Positions 57,422-64,000 of a stretch of 64,000 bases of DNA are shown in pieces. The notes beneath the pieces are model-generated. The model ran no database searches and was not told the origin of the DNA. It was given only the letters and a program-made list of their open reading frames with translations. The number at the start of each line of letters is the position of its first letter. The stretch's first letter is position 1. This stretch comes from Blastococcus litoris (GTDB lineage: Bacteria; Actinomycetota; Actinomycetes; Mycobacteriales; Geodermatophilaceae). The stretch is taken from assembly GCF_003075095.1 (NCBI RefSeq), contig NZ_QCZF01000012.1:1-64000 (forward strand). Direction: 5' to 3'. The position numbers were made by a program, and so were the translations under genes.

Positions 57422-58417
57422 TCAGTCCACCGTGACGTAGTCGGGGCCGGAGTAGTGGCCGGTGCGCAGCTTCTGCCGCTGCAGCAGGAGGTCGTTGAGC
57501 AGGCTGGAGGCGCCGAAGCGGAACCAGTCGGGGTCGAGCCAGTCGGCGCCGACGGTCTCGTTGATCAGCACGAGCTGCTTGATGGCGTCCTTCGTCGTCC
57601 GGATGCCGCCGGCGGGCTTGAAGCCGATCTGGCGGCCCGTCGCGGCGCGGAAGTCGCGGACCGCCTCGAGCATCACCAGGCTGACCGGCAGCGTCGCGGC
57701 CGGGTTCACCTTGCCGGTGCTGGTCTTGATGAAGTCGCCGCCGGCCAGCATGGCGATCCAGCTCGCCCGGCGGACGTTGTCGAGCGTGACCAGCTCGCCG
57801 GTCTCGAGGATGACCTTGAGGTGGGCGTCCCCGCAGGCCTCCTTGACCGCGACGATCTCCTCGTAGACGTCGAGGTAGCGGCCGGCGAGGAAGGCGCCGC
57901 GGTCGATGACCATGTCGATCTCGTCGGCGCCGTTCTCCACGGCGTCGCGGACGTCGGCGATCTTCACCGCTCGGGAGGCGCGGCCGCTGGGGAACGCGGT
58001 GGCGACCGCGGCGACGTGGATGCCGCTGTCGCCGAGCGCCTCGCGGGCCACGCCGGCGAGGTCGCCGTAGACGCAGACGGCCGCGACCTGGGGGCACGAC
58101 GCGTCGCCCGGGTCGGGGCGGCGGGCCTTCGCGGCCAGGCTGCGGACCTTGCCGGGGGTGTCGGCGCCCTCGAGGGTGGTGAGGTCGACCATGGAGATGG
58201 CCATGTCGATGGCCCAGGCCTTCGACGTGGTCTTGATCGAGCGGGTGCCGAGCACGGCGACGCGGGACTCCGCGCCGACCTGGTCGACGCCCGGCAGGCC
58301 GTGCAGGAACGCGCGGAACGCCGAGTCGGAGCGGGTGACGTCGTCGTACGGCGGCAGCGGCGCCATCAACGCGCGCGCGTCGTCGGGCAGCGCGTCGGGA
58401 TCCAGCAGGTGGGTCAT
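57422..58417 (-). CDS. deoC: Deoxyribose-phosphate aldolase
   Basis: A 331-residue class I aldolase that cleaves deoxyribose-5-phosphate to glyceraldehyde-3-phosphate and acetaldehyde. The Schiff-base lysine is K231 in [10 protein letters not shown] and the second lysine K267 in IGFKPAGGI. It is longer than the E. coli-type enzyme, as usual for this actinobacterial form. ATG at 58417 has GATGAT 6 nt upstream; a longer frame to 58651 lacks a credible start. It heads an operon with two aldehyde dehydrogenase-family genes and is divergent from upp. Confidence 0.94.
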   Translation of the reverse strand: MTHLLDPDALPDDARALMAPLPPYDDVTRSDSAFRAFLHGLPGVDQVGAESRVAVLGTRSIKTTSKAWAIDMAISMVDLTTLEGADTPGKVRSLAAKARRPDPGDASCPQVAAVCVYGDLAGVAREALGDSGIHVAAVATAFPSGRASRAVKIADVRDAVENGADEIDMVIDRGAFLAGRYLDVYEEIVAVKEACGDAHLKVILETGELVTLDNVRRASWIAMLAGGDFIKTSTGKVNPAATLPVSLVMLEAVRDFRAATGRQIGFKPAGGIRTTKDAIKQLVLINETVGADWLDPDWFRFGASSLLNDLLLQRQKLRTGHYSGPDYVTVD

Positions 58418-58423
58418 GCAGCC

Positions 58424-58429
58424 ATCATC
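58424..58429 (-). promoter_or_regulatory. -10-like element of deoC
   Basis: GATGAT on the minus strand ends 6 nt before the ATG at 58417, fitting NANNNT. No ribosome binding site is present. Confidence 0.35.
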
Positions 58430-58558
58430 CCCCGAGGGGCAATCGCCTCCGGTGCCGCACTCACCCGTCGGGAGCGGGAGCGTCGTCCCGCAGCCGGCCG
58501 GAACCGGCGCCGGAACGGCCGCCCGAGGGACATCGCTCCGGCTGTTCCCGGCTGCCGA

Positions 58559-58564
58559 TACGGT
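58559..58564 (+). promoter_or_regulatory. -10 element of upp (leaderless start)
   Basis: TACGGT ends 7 nt before the GTG at 58572, the same hexamer and spacing as at the DUF5319 gene. Confidence 0.5.
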
Positions 58565-58571
58565 GTCGCGC

Positions 58572-59195
58572 GTGCAGCTCACCGTCGTCGACCACCCGTT
58601 GGCCCGCGCCCGTCTGACGAAGATGCGTGACGAGCGGACGGACAACGCCATGTTCCGGGCCGCCCTGCGCGAGCTGACGCAGATGCTGGTCTACGAGGCC
58701 ACCCGCGACCTGCAGATCGCCGAGGAGCCGATCCGGACGCCGGTGACCTCGACGACCGGGTACCGGCTGGCCGCGCCGCCGCTGATCGTGCCGGTGCTGC
58801 GCGCGGGCCTCGGCATGGCCGACACCGCGCACGGCATGCTGCCCGAGTCGCAGATGGGCTTCGTCGGCCTCGCCCGCAACGAGGAGACGTTCCAGCCCGA
58901 GGCGTACATGGCCTCGCTGCCGGAGTCGCTGGTCGACCGGGAGGTGTTCGTCCTCGACCCGATGCTGGCCACCGGCGGCTCGCTGGTGCACTGCTGCGGC
59001 CTGCTCACCGCCCGCGGCGCCACCTCGATCACCGTCCTGTGCGCCCTGGCCGCACCCGAGGGCATCCGCCGGCTCGAGGAGAGCGGCCTGCCGCTGCGGG
59101 TCTTCACCGCGAGCGTCGACGAGGGCCTCAACGACAAGGCCTACATCGTCCCCGGCCTCGGCGACGCCGGTGACCGCCAGTTCGGCGCGGTCTGA
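58572..59195 (+). CDS. upp: Uracil phosphoribosyltransferase
   Basis: A 207-residue PRTase that converts uracil and PRPP to UMP. The PRPP-binding loop is in [15 protein letters not shown] and the uracil-binding region near the C-terminus is [26 protein letters not shown] is also family-specific. GTG at 58572 is set by TACGGT; the frame extends upstream to 58149 antisense to deoC. Together with deoA and cdd it completes pyrimidine recycling. Confidence 0.96.
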   Translation: MQLTVVDHPLARARLTKMRDERTDNAMFRAALRELTQMLVYEATRDLQIAEEPIRTPVTSTTGYRLAAPPLIVPVLRAGLGMADTAHGMLPESQMGFVGLARNEETFQPEAYMASLPESLVDREVFVLDPMLATGGSLVHCCGLLTARGATSITVLCALAAPEGIRRLEESGLPLRVFTASVDEGLNDKAYIVPGLGDAGDRQFGAV

Positions 59196-59197
59196 CC

Positions 59198-60088
59198 ATG
59201 CGGTTCGGCGTCCTCGGCACCGGCTTCTGGGCCAAGGAGGTCCACGCGACCGCCCTCGCCGACCACCCCGACGCCGAGCTGGTCGGCGTCTGGGGTCGCG
59301 ACCTCGCGAAGGCCAAGGCCGTCGGCGCCGAGTTCGACGTCCCCGGCTTCTCCGAGGTCGACGAGCTGCTGGAGCAGGTCGACGCGGTCGCCATCGCCCT
59401 CCCGCCGCACGTGCAGGCGCCGCTGGCCGAGCAGGCTGCGGCGGCCGGCAAGCACCTGCTGCTGGAGAAGCCGATCGCCCTCGACGTCGCGGCCGCCGAC
59501 CGCGTCGTCGCCGCCGTCCGGGACGCCGGCGTCGCGTCGGTCGTCTTCTTCACCTTCCGCTTCCGCCCGTCCACGGCCACCTGGCTGGAGCAGGCGACGC
59601 GGATGACGCTCGCGGGCGGGTCCGGCTCCTGGCTGTCCTCGCTCGCCGGGTCGCCGTTCGACTCCTCGCCCTGGCGCCAGGAGCACGGCGCGCTCTGGGA
59701 CATCGGGCCGCACGCCCTGTCCCTGCTCGTCCCCGCGCTCGGGCCCGTGACCTCCGTCCAGGCGGGCGCGGGGCTGCGCGACACCGTGCACCTGGTGCTC
59801 ACGCACGAATCCGGCGTCGCCTCGACGGTGACCGTCTCCCACACGGTGGCGCCGATGTCGACGGGCAACGAGTTCTTCGTCCACGGGGACGCCGGGCGGC
59901 TGGTCCTCCTGCCGGAGGACGGCGTCGCGCGGGAGGCGTTCGGAGTGGCGGTCGACGAGCTCACCGCCGCGGCGGTCGCCGGCGGGCAGCACCCGTGCGA
60001 CGTCGCCTTCGGCAGGGACGTCGTCGCCGTGCTGGAGGCCGCGGCCAGGGCCCTGGCGAGCGGGTGCCGGGAGCCCGTCGCGGACTGA
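59198..60088 (+). CDS. Gfo/Idh/MocA family oxidoreductase
   Basis: A 296-residue NAD(P)-dependent sugar-type oxidoreductase. The Rossmann motif GTGFWA is at residues 7-12, the conserved lysine-proline pair in LLLEKPIALD, and the C-terminal substrate domain (from about 120) includes GALWDIGPHALSLLV with the conserved Asp and His. Substrate unknown. It begins 2 nt after the upp stop and so is in the same operon, which may be chance. It converges on the Lrp/AsnC gene with 4 nt between stops. Confidence 0.88.
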   Translation: MRFGVLGTGFWAKEVHATALADHPDAELVGVWGRDLAKAKAVGAEFDVPGFSEVDELLEQVDAVAIALPPHVQAPLAEQAAAAGKHLLLEKPIALDVAAADRVVAAVRDAGVASVVFFTFRFRPSTATWLEQATRMTLAGGSGSWLSSLAGSPFDSSPWRQEHGALWDIGPHALSLLVPALGPVTSVQAGAGLRDTVHLVLTHESGVASTVTVSHTVAPMSTGNEFFVHGDAGRLVLLPEDGVAREAFGVAVDELTAAAVAGGQHPCDVAFGRDVVAVLEAAARALASGCREPVAD

Positions 60089-60092
60089 GGGC

Positions 60093-60551
60093 TCAGGCCG
60101 TCTGCGGCACGTTCGGACGGCGCACCATCACCGACAGCAGCATCGTCGTGTCGGTCTGCTGCACGTAGGAGAGGCCGCGCAGCCGGCTGATCACGCGCTC
60201 GAGGTGCGGGACGTCGCCGGCCACCACGCGCAGCATCGCGTCCGCCGCCCCCGCCACCGTGAAGGCCTCCACGACCTCCGGCACGTGGTCGAGGTCGCCG
60301 CGCATCGTCTCGAACGGCACGGTCCCGTTCGTGTAGAGCTGGACGACGGCCTCGATCTCCCAGCCCATCGCGTGCGGTTCCACGACGGCGGTGAAGCCGC
60401 GGATCGCCCCGTCGCGCACCAGCCGGTCGACCCGGCGCTTGGCGGCCGACGCCGACAGACCCACCTCGTCGCCGATGTCGGCGTAGGAGCGGCGACCGTC
60501 GCGGAGCAGCGCGCGCAGGATCCGGTGGTCCAGTTCGTCAGGAGAAGCCAC
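60093..60551 (-). CDS. Lrp/AsnC family transcriptional regulator
   Basis: A 152-residue regulator with an N-terminal winged helix (about 5-60, DELDHRILRALLRDGRRSYA then VGLSASAAKRRVDRLV) and a C-terminal RAM/AsnC ligand domain (about 65-145, EIEAVVQLYTNG, AFTVAGAADAMLRVVAGD). Such proteins form octamers that respond to amino acids. GTG at 60551 is chosen; longer frames cross the intergenic operators. It is divergent from the M20 peptidase gene, with two related palindromes between them, so it probably controls that gene and itself. Confidence 0.9.
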   Translation of the reverse strand: MASPDELDHRILRALLRDGRRSYADIGDEVGLSASAAKRRVDRLVRDGAIRGFTAVVEPHAMGWEIEAVVQLYTNGTVPFETMRGDLDHVPEVVEAFTVAGAADAMLRVVAGDVPHLERVISRLRGLSYVQQTDTTMLLSVMVRRPNVPQTA

Positions 60552-60559
60552 GCCGGATG

Positions 60560-60586
60560 ATTGCGTTTCAGCCGTGTGAACGCAAT
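60560..60586. promoter_or_regulatory. Lrp/AsnC operator candidate 1
   Basis: Inverted repeat ATTGCGTT (60560-60567) and AACGCAAT (60579-60586) around an 11-nt centre, 9 bp upstream of the regulator's start. The arms recur in a tighter palindrome 40 bp away. Confidence 0.6.
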
Positions 60587-60604
60587 GAACCGGCGTGGAG
60601 GCGC

Positions 60605-60617
60605 TGCGTTTCGCAAT
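60605..60617. promoter_or_regulatory. Lrp/AsnC operator candidate 2
   Basis: TGCGTTTCGCAAT, with TGCG and CGCA as inverted arms, shares TGCGTTT and CGCAAT with candidate 1. It ends next to the -35 position of the M20 peptidase promoter, suitable for repression or activation. Confidence 0.5.
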
Positions 60618-60640
60618 GGTCCGGCGCGGTCGCTCGGCCC

Positions 60641-60646
60641 TACGGT
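60641..60646 (+). promoter_or_regulatory. -10 element of the M20 peptidase gene
   Basis: TACGGT would give a start near 60653 and a leader of about 26 nt that holds a GGAG ribosome binding site before the ATG at 60679. Unlike many genes here this one is not leaderless. Confidence 0.45.
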
Positions 60647-60678
60647 GCCGGTACCCACCGAGCCCAGGAGAGCGCCCC

Positions 60679-61953
60679 ATGCCCGAGCTGACCCGTGCCG
60701 AGGAGCGGGCCCTCGCCGTCGTCGACCGCCAGGCGATCGTGTCCTCCCTCGTCGAGCTGCTGGCGGTGCCCAGCATCAGCGGCAGCGACGCCGAGTGCGA
60801 CGTGCAGCACCGGCTGGCCAAGGACGTGCAGTCGCTCGGTCTCGACGTCGACCTGTGGTCCATGGACATCGCCGAGCTGACCGCCGCCGAGGGCTTCCCG
60901 GGCACGGAGGCGCCGCGCTCGGAGGCGTGGGGGCTGGTCGGCACCCAGGCGGGGGAGTCGGAGATCCCGGCGCTGGTCCTGCAGGGGCACGTCGACGTCG
61001 TCCCGGCCGGCGACCTCGCGCACTGGCGGACGGCACCGTTCGAGCCCACGCTGCGGCAGGGGAGCATCCACGGCCGCGGCGCCTGCGACATGAAGGCCGG
61101 GGTGGTGGCCAACCTGGCGGCCGTGCGGGCCATCCGCGAGTCCGGCGTCCGCCTGCGCGGTGGCCTGGCCCTGCACTTGGTGATCGGCGAGGAGGACGGC
61201 GGGCTCGGCGCGTTCGGCACCCTGCGCCGCGGGCACACCGGTGAGGCCTGCGTCATCACCGAGCCGACCAGCGGCACCCTGATCACCGGCGCGGCGGGCG
61301 CCCTCACCTTCACCCTCGAGGTGCCCGGCGCGGCGACCCACGCGGCCACGCCCTACGCCGGCTCCAGCGCGATCGACTCCTACGTCCGGTTGCACATGGG
61401 CCTGCAGTCGCTGCAGGCCGAGCGCAACAGGATCGTCGAGCCGCTGATGCGCGAGTACCCCGTCCCGTACCCCCTGGTCATCGGGCGCGTGGAAGCAGGG
61501 GACTGGTCGAGCAGCGTGCCCGACCGGCTCGTCGCCGAAGGCCGGCTCGGGCTGCGCATCGACGAGGACCCGGCCGCCGCCCGCGCCGAGCTCGAGTACT
61601 GGGTCGGCGTCGTCGCCGAGGCCGACCCGTACCTGCGCGACCACCCGCCCGTCGTCACCTGGTCCGGCGGCCAGTTCGCCGGGGGCGCGTTCCCGAGCGG
61701 GCACCCGCTCGGCGCCGTGGTGGCGGCCGCGCACGCCGACGTGACCGGCGGGCCGGCACCGCGCGAGCGCGGCGCCCCGTACGGCAGCGACCTCCGGCTC
61801 TACGCCGGCAGCGGCATCCCGACGCTGCACTACGGGCCGGGTGACGTGCGGCTGGCGCACGGACCCGAGGAGGCGGTCGAGATCGACGAGGTGGTCCGCG
61901 TCGTCGAGACGCTCGTGCTGACCGCGATCCGGACCTGCGGGACCCTCGACTGA
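60679..61953 (+). CDS. M20/ArgE-DapE-ACY1 family amidohydrolase
   Basis: A 424-residue di-zinc hydrolase of the acetylornithine deacetylase/succinyl-diaminopimelate desuccinylase family. Metal ligands visible: H104 and D106 in LQGHVDVVP, D137 in GACDMKAG, the catalytic glutamate pair E171/E172 in VIGEEDGG, and a late histidine near VRLAHGPEE. A lid/dimerisation domain lies at about 205-320. The likely substrate is an N-acylated amino acid; the divergent Lrp/AsnC regulator fits that. ATG at 60679 follows CCAGGAG. Confidence 0.9.
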   Translation: MPELTRAEERALAVVDRQAIVSSLVELLAVPSISGSDAECDVQHRLAKDVQSLGLDVDLWSMDIAELTAAEGFPGTEAPRSEAWGLVGTQAGESEIPALVLQGHVDVVPAGDLAHWRTAPFEPTLRQGSIHGRGACDMKAGVVANLAAVRAIRESGVRLRGGLALHLVIGEEDGGLGAFGTLRRGHTGEACVITEPTSGTLITGAAGALTFTLEVPGAATHAATPYAGSSAIDSYVRLHMGLQSLQAERNRIVEPLMREYPVPYPLVIGRVEAGDWSSSVPDRLVAEGRLGLRIDEDPAAARAELEYWVGVVAEADPYLRDHPPVVTWSGGQFAGGAFPSGHPLGAVVAAAHADVTGGPAPRERGAPYGSDLRLYAGSGIPTLHYGPGDVRLAHGPEEAVEIDEVVRVVETLVLTAIRTCGTLD

Positions 61954-61954
61954 C

Positions 61955-62500
61955 CTAGCCGCGGCGTCGGGCGTGGTGCAGCAGGACCACACCGCAGCCG
62001 AAGCGGCGGGTGCCCACCAGCTCGAGGTCGTCGGGGGCGTTCCCCGGCCCGAACAACGGCCGCCCCCGCCCGAGCAGCACCGGGTGGACGAAGAGCCGGT
62101 ACTCGTCGATCAGGTCGTGCTTGCGGAAGGACTCGATCAGGTCGGCCCCGCCGATCGTCATGTCACCGCCCGGCTGCTGCTGCAGGGCCCGGATCTCGTC
62201 GGGGTCGACCTCGCGGTGCACGGAGGTGGCCCACTCGTCCTGCTGCATCGTGCGGGAGAAGACGATCCGCGGGACGCGACGGAAGATGTCGGGGAACTCC
62301 CGGTCCTGCTCGGAGGTGGCCCAGGCGTCGACCATGAGCCGGTGGGTCACCCGGCCGAAGAGGAACGCGCTGGTGGTCGCCAGGTACTCGTCGACGGACG
62401 CGAGCATCTCCTCGTCCATGCGGTGCCAGCTGATGTCCCGGTCGGGTCCCTCGAAGAACCCGTCGAGGGACACCCCCATGTGGACGACGATCTTGCGCAC
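61955..62500 (-). CDS. Dihydrofolate reductase-family (RibD C-terminal domain) protein
   Basis: A 181-residue protein of the RibD_C/DHFR-like fold: IVVHMGVSLDGFFEGPD at the start, FLFGRVTHRLM, GGADLIESFRKHDLIDEYR and the end HPVLLGRGRPLF. Stand-alone members are NADPH-dependent reductases of unknown substrate, common in actinobacteria, and are not true folate reductases. GTG at 62500 has GGAGGAAC 5 nt upstream. Stops of this gene and the convergent M20 gene are 1 nt apart. Confidence 0.87.
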   Translation of the reverse strand: MRKIVVHMGVSLDGFFEGPDRDISWHRMDEEMLASVDEYLATTSAFLFGRVTHRLMVDAWATSEQDREFPDIFRRVPRIVFSRTMQQDEWATSVHREVDPDEIRALQQQPGGDMTIGGADLIESFRKHDLIDEYRLFVHPVLLGRGRPLFGPGNAPDDLELVGTRRFGCGVVLLHHARRRG

Positions 62501-62561
62501 CCGTTCCTCCGTTCGTGGACGTCGCGGGGCTGACCGTCGCCGCCCGCAGAACTGATCGGTG

Positions 62562-64000
62562 TCAGAGCCCGAGCGCCGCCGACATCTCCGCCCGCAGCTG
62601 GTCCAGCTCGTCCTCGCCGCGGCCGCGGGCCGCGATCAGCCCGGCGTCCTCGTGCACCGGGACGACCGTCTCCAGGTACGCCTTCAGCTTCGGCTCGGTC
62701 CCGCTCGGCCGGACGATCACGCGCATGCCGTCCCCGAGCAGCCGGACGGCGTCCACCGGTGGGTCCTGGTGCGCGAGGTCGGTGACGGCGACCGGCCGGC
62801 CCAGCAGCGACGACGGCGGCTGCGCCCGCAGCCGGGCCATCGCGTCGGAGATCAGCGACAGGTCCTCGACCCGCACCGACAGCTGCCCGGTCACGAACAG
62901 GCCGTGCTCGTCGGCCAGCTCGTCGAGCCGGTCGGTCAGCGTCCGCCCGTCGGCCTTCAGCTCGGCGGCGAGCAGCGCCACGGCCAGCGACGCCGAGATG
63001 CCGTCCTTGTCCCGGGCGACGGACGGCGCGACGGCGTACCCCAGCGCCTCCTCGTAGCCGTAGACCAGCGGGGCGTCGTCCGAGCCGGCGCGGATGATCC
63101 ACTTGAACCCGGTCGGCGTCTCCGCCGAGGGCTGCCCCGCCGCGGCGGCGATCACGTGCATGAGCGAGCCGCTCACCAGGGACGACGCGTACGTCCCGCG
63201 CACCCCCCGGCGCAGCAGCCAGTCGGCCAGCAGGGCGCCGACCTCGTCACCGGTCAGCTGCCGCCCGCCGCAGACGACGGCGCAGCGGTCGGCGTCGGGG
63301 TCCTCGGCGATCGCGACGTCGGCGCCGGTGCTCGCGGCCAGCGCCTTGAGCAGGTCGGTCGCCCCCGGTTCCTCCGGGTTCGGGAAGGCGACGGTCGGGA
63401 AGCGCCCGTCGGGGGTGTCCTGCTCGGCCACGCTCACCGGCTCGGCGAGCCCTGCCGCGGCGAACACCGCGCGCGTCGTCTCGGCGCCCACGCCGTGCAT
63501 CGCGGTGTAGGCGACCACCAGCCCGTCGCGGCCGGTCACCTGCGCCGGGTCGAGGGCCCCGACCACCGCCGCCACGTAGTCGGCCCGGACGTCGTCACCG
63601 ACGGTCAGCCAGTCGTCGGAGAGCGGGACCTCGCGGGCCGGCCCGACCGCCGCGATCGCGGCCTCGATCTGCCGGTCGGCCGGCGGGACCAGCTGGGCGC
63701 CGTCGCCGAGGTAGACCTTGTAGCCGTTGTCGTCGGGCGGGTTGTGGCTGGCGGTGACCATGATCCCGGCCACGCAGCCCAGGTGCCGGACGGCGAAGGA
63801 CAGCACCGGGGTCGGCAGTGCCTTGGGCAGCACCTGCACCGCGAACCCGGCGCCGGCCAGCACGGCCGCGGACACGTGGGCGAACTCGTCGGACCGGCGT
63901 CGGGCGTCGTAACCGATCACTACGCCACCGCCCGCGTGCCCGGAGTCGGTCAGGTACCGCGCCAGCCCCGCGGCGGCGCGGGTGACGACGGCGGCGTTCA
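62562..64000 (-). CDS. Phosphomannomutase/phosphoglucomutase-family protein (5' end cut by window edge)
   Basis: The frame remains open to the right edge, so the N-terminus is missing; 479 codons are present. The alpha-D-phosphohexomutase motifs are in order: active serine loop VTASHNPPDDNGYKV, metal-binding EDPDADRCAV, sugar-binding GYEEALGY and phosphate-binding RPSGTEPKLKAYLE. Actinobacterial homologues beside deoC/upp are called phosphomannomutase and may also isomerise (deoxy)ribose-1-phosphate, linking DeoA to DeoC. That activity is an inference. The stop at 62562 lies 61 bp upstream of the DHFR-family start. Confidence 0.92.
   Translation of the reverse strand, partial: NAAVVTRAAAGLARYLTDSGHAGGGVVIGYDARRRSDEFAHVSAAVLAGAGFAVQVLPKALPTPVLSFAVRHLGCVAGIMVTASHNPPDDNGYKVYLGDGAQLVPPADRQIEAAIAAVGPAREVPLSDDWLTVGDDVRADYVAAVVGALDPAQVTGRDGLVVAYTAMHGVGAETTRAVFAAAGLAEPVSVAEQDTPDGRFPTVAFPNPEEPGATDLLKALAASTGADVAIAEDPDADRCAVVCGGRQLTGDEVGALLADWLLRRGVRGTYASSLVSGSLMHVIAAAAGQPSAETPTGFKWIIRAGSDDAPLVYGYEEALGYAVAPSVARDKDGISASLAVALLAAELKADGRTLTDRLDELADEHGLFVTGQLSVRVEDLSLISDAMARLRAQPPSSLLGRPVAVTDLAHQDPPVDAVRLLGDGMRVIVRPSGTEPKLKAYLETVVPVHEDAGLIAARGRGEDELDQLRAEMSAALGL

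Overview
The window looks like a stretch of core chromosome from a very high-GC actinobacterium. GC richness, frequent GTG starts, gene families such as DUF5319, GuaB3, DUF3017, PerM and ECF41 sigma factors, and gene order all point that way. Codon use and several protein sequences resemble Geodermatophilaceae (Blastococcus, Geodermatophilus, Modestobacter), but that family assignment is my inference. I saw no prophage, insertion sequence, integron, CRISPR array, tRNA or rRNA. Both ends cut genes: the C-terminus of a BldM-like regulator on the left, and a phosphomannomutase/phosphoglucomutase lacking its N-terminus on the right.

Layout, left to right. (1) 1-5000: BldM-like regulator end, DUF5319 gene, then guaB-guaB3-guaA for GMP synthesis. 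(2) 5000-9080: META-domain lipoprotein and a PspC envelope-stress locus, with a PspC/LiaF-like membrane protein divergent from a PspC-fused histidine kinase and its LuxR-type regulator. (3) 9080-12400: TfoX-like protein, LmbE/PIG-L deacetylase, an ECF41 sigma factor coupled to a carboxymuconolactone-decarboxylase-like protein, and two small unknowns. (4) 12400-28550: a block whose order matches Mycobacterium tuberculosis Rv0948c-Rv0957 as I remember it: chorismate mutase, pcrA/uvrD, M23 peptidase, sucC, sucD, a DUF5336-like protein, perM, purN, purH. A lipase, an eight-helix membrane protein, a B12-binding protein and a CocE-type hydrolase are inserted in it. (5) 28540-33250: membrane protein, folD, DUF3017, mdh, icd, then a decayed DUF559-type gene between short repeats. 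(6) 33270-41610: CAP-domain protein, CNNM/CorC transporter-like protein, galE, hisC-type aminotransferase, trpS, 2'-5' RNA ligase-like protein, YihY protein, DacC-type carboxypeptidase. (7) 41840-51900: a nucleoside uptake and salvage operon (BMP lipoprotein, ABC ATPase, two permeases, cytidine deaminase, thymidine phosphorylase), an ABC-2 exporter, adenosine deaminase. (8) 52100-64000: DEAD-box helicase with a long leader, an acidic duplicated-domain protein, deoC with two aldehyde dehydrogenases, upp, an oxidoreductase, an Lrp/AsnC regulator divergent from an M20 peptidase, a RibD-type reductase and the pmm end.

Purine synthesis (guaB, guaA, purN, purH, with folD supplying one-carbon units) and nucleoside salvage (transporter, cdd, deoA, add, deoC, upp, pmm) dominate. 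A TCA set (sucCD, mdh, icd) lies between them. Deoxyribose-1-phosphate from deoA can be isomerised by a phosphopentomutase-type activity and cleaved by deoC, and the acetaldehyde oxidised by the adjacent aldehyde dehydrogenase.

The most interesting signals are regulatory. A 20-codon leader peptide with consecutive Phe-Tyr-Tyr codons and a downstream hairpin precedes chorismate mutase and looks like a ribosome-mediated attenuator. About twenty genes start 6-9 nt after a -10-like hexamer with no ribosome binding site, so leaderless mRNAs seem common. The ECF41 pair carries a candidate autoregulatory promoter, and an Lrp/AsnC gene sits beside two matching palindromes. Coding oddities include a GuaB3 without the catalytic cysteine, a short aldehyde dehydrogenase without catalytic residues and an internally duplicated acidic protein.
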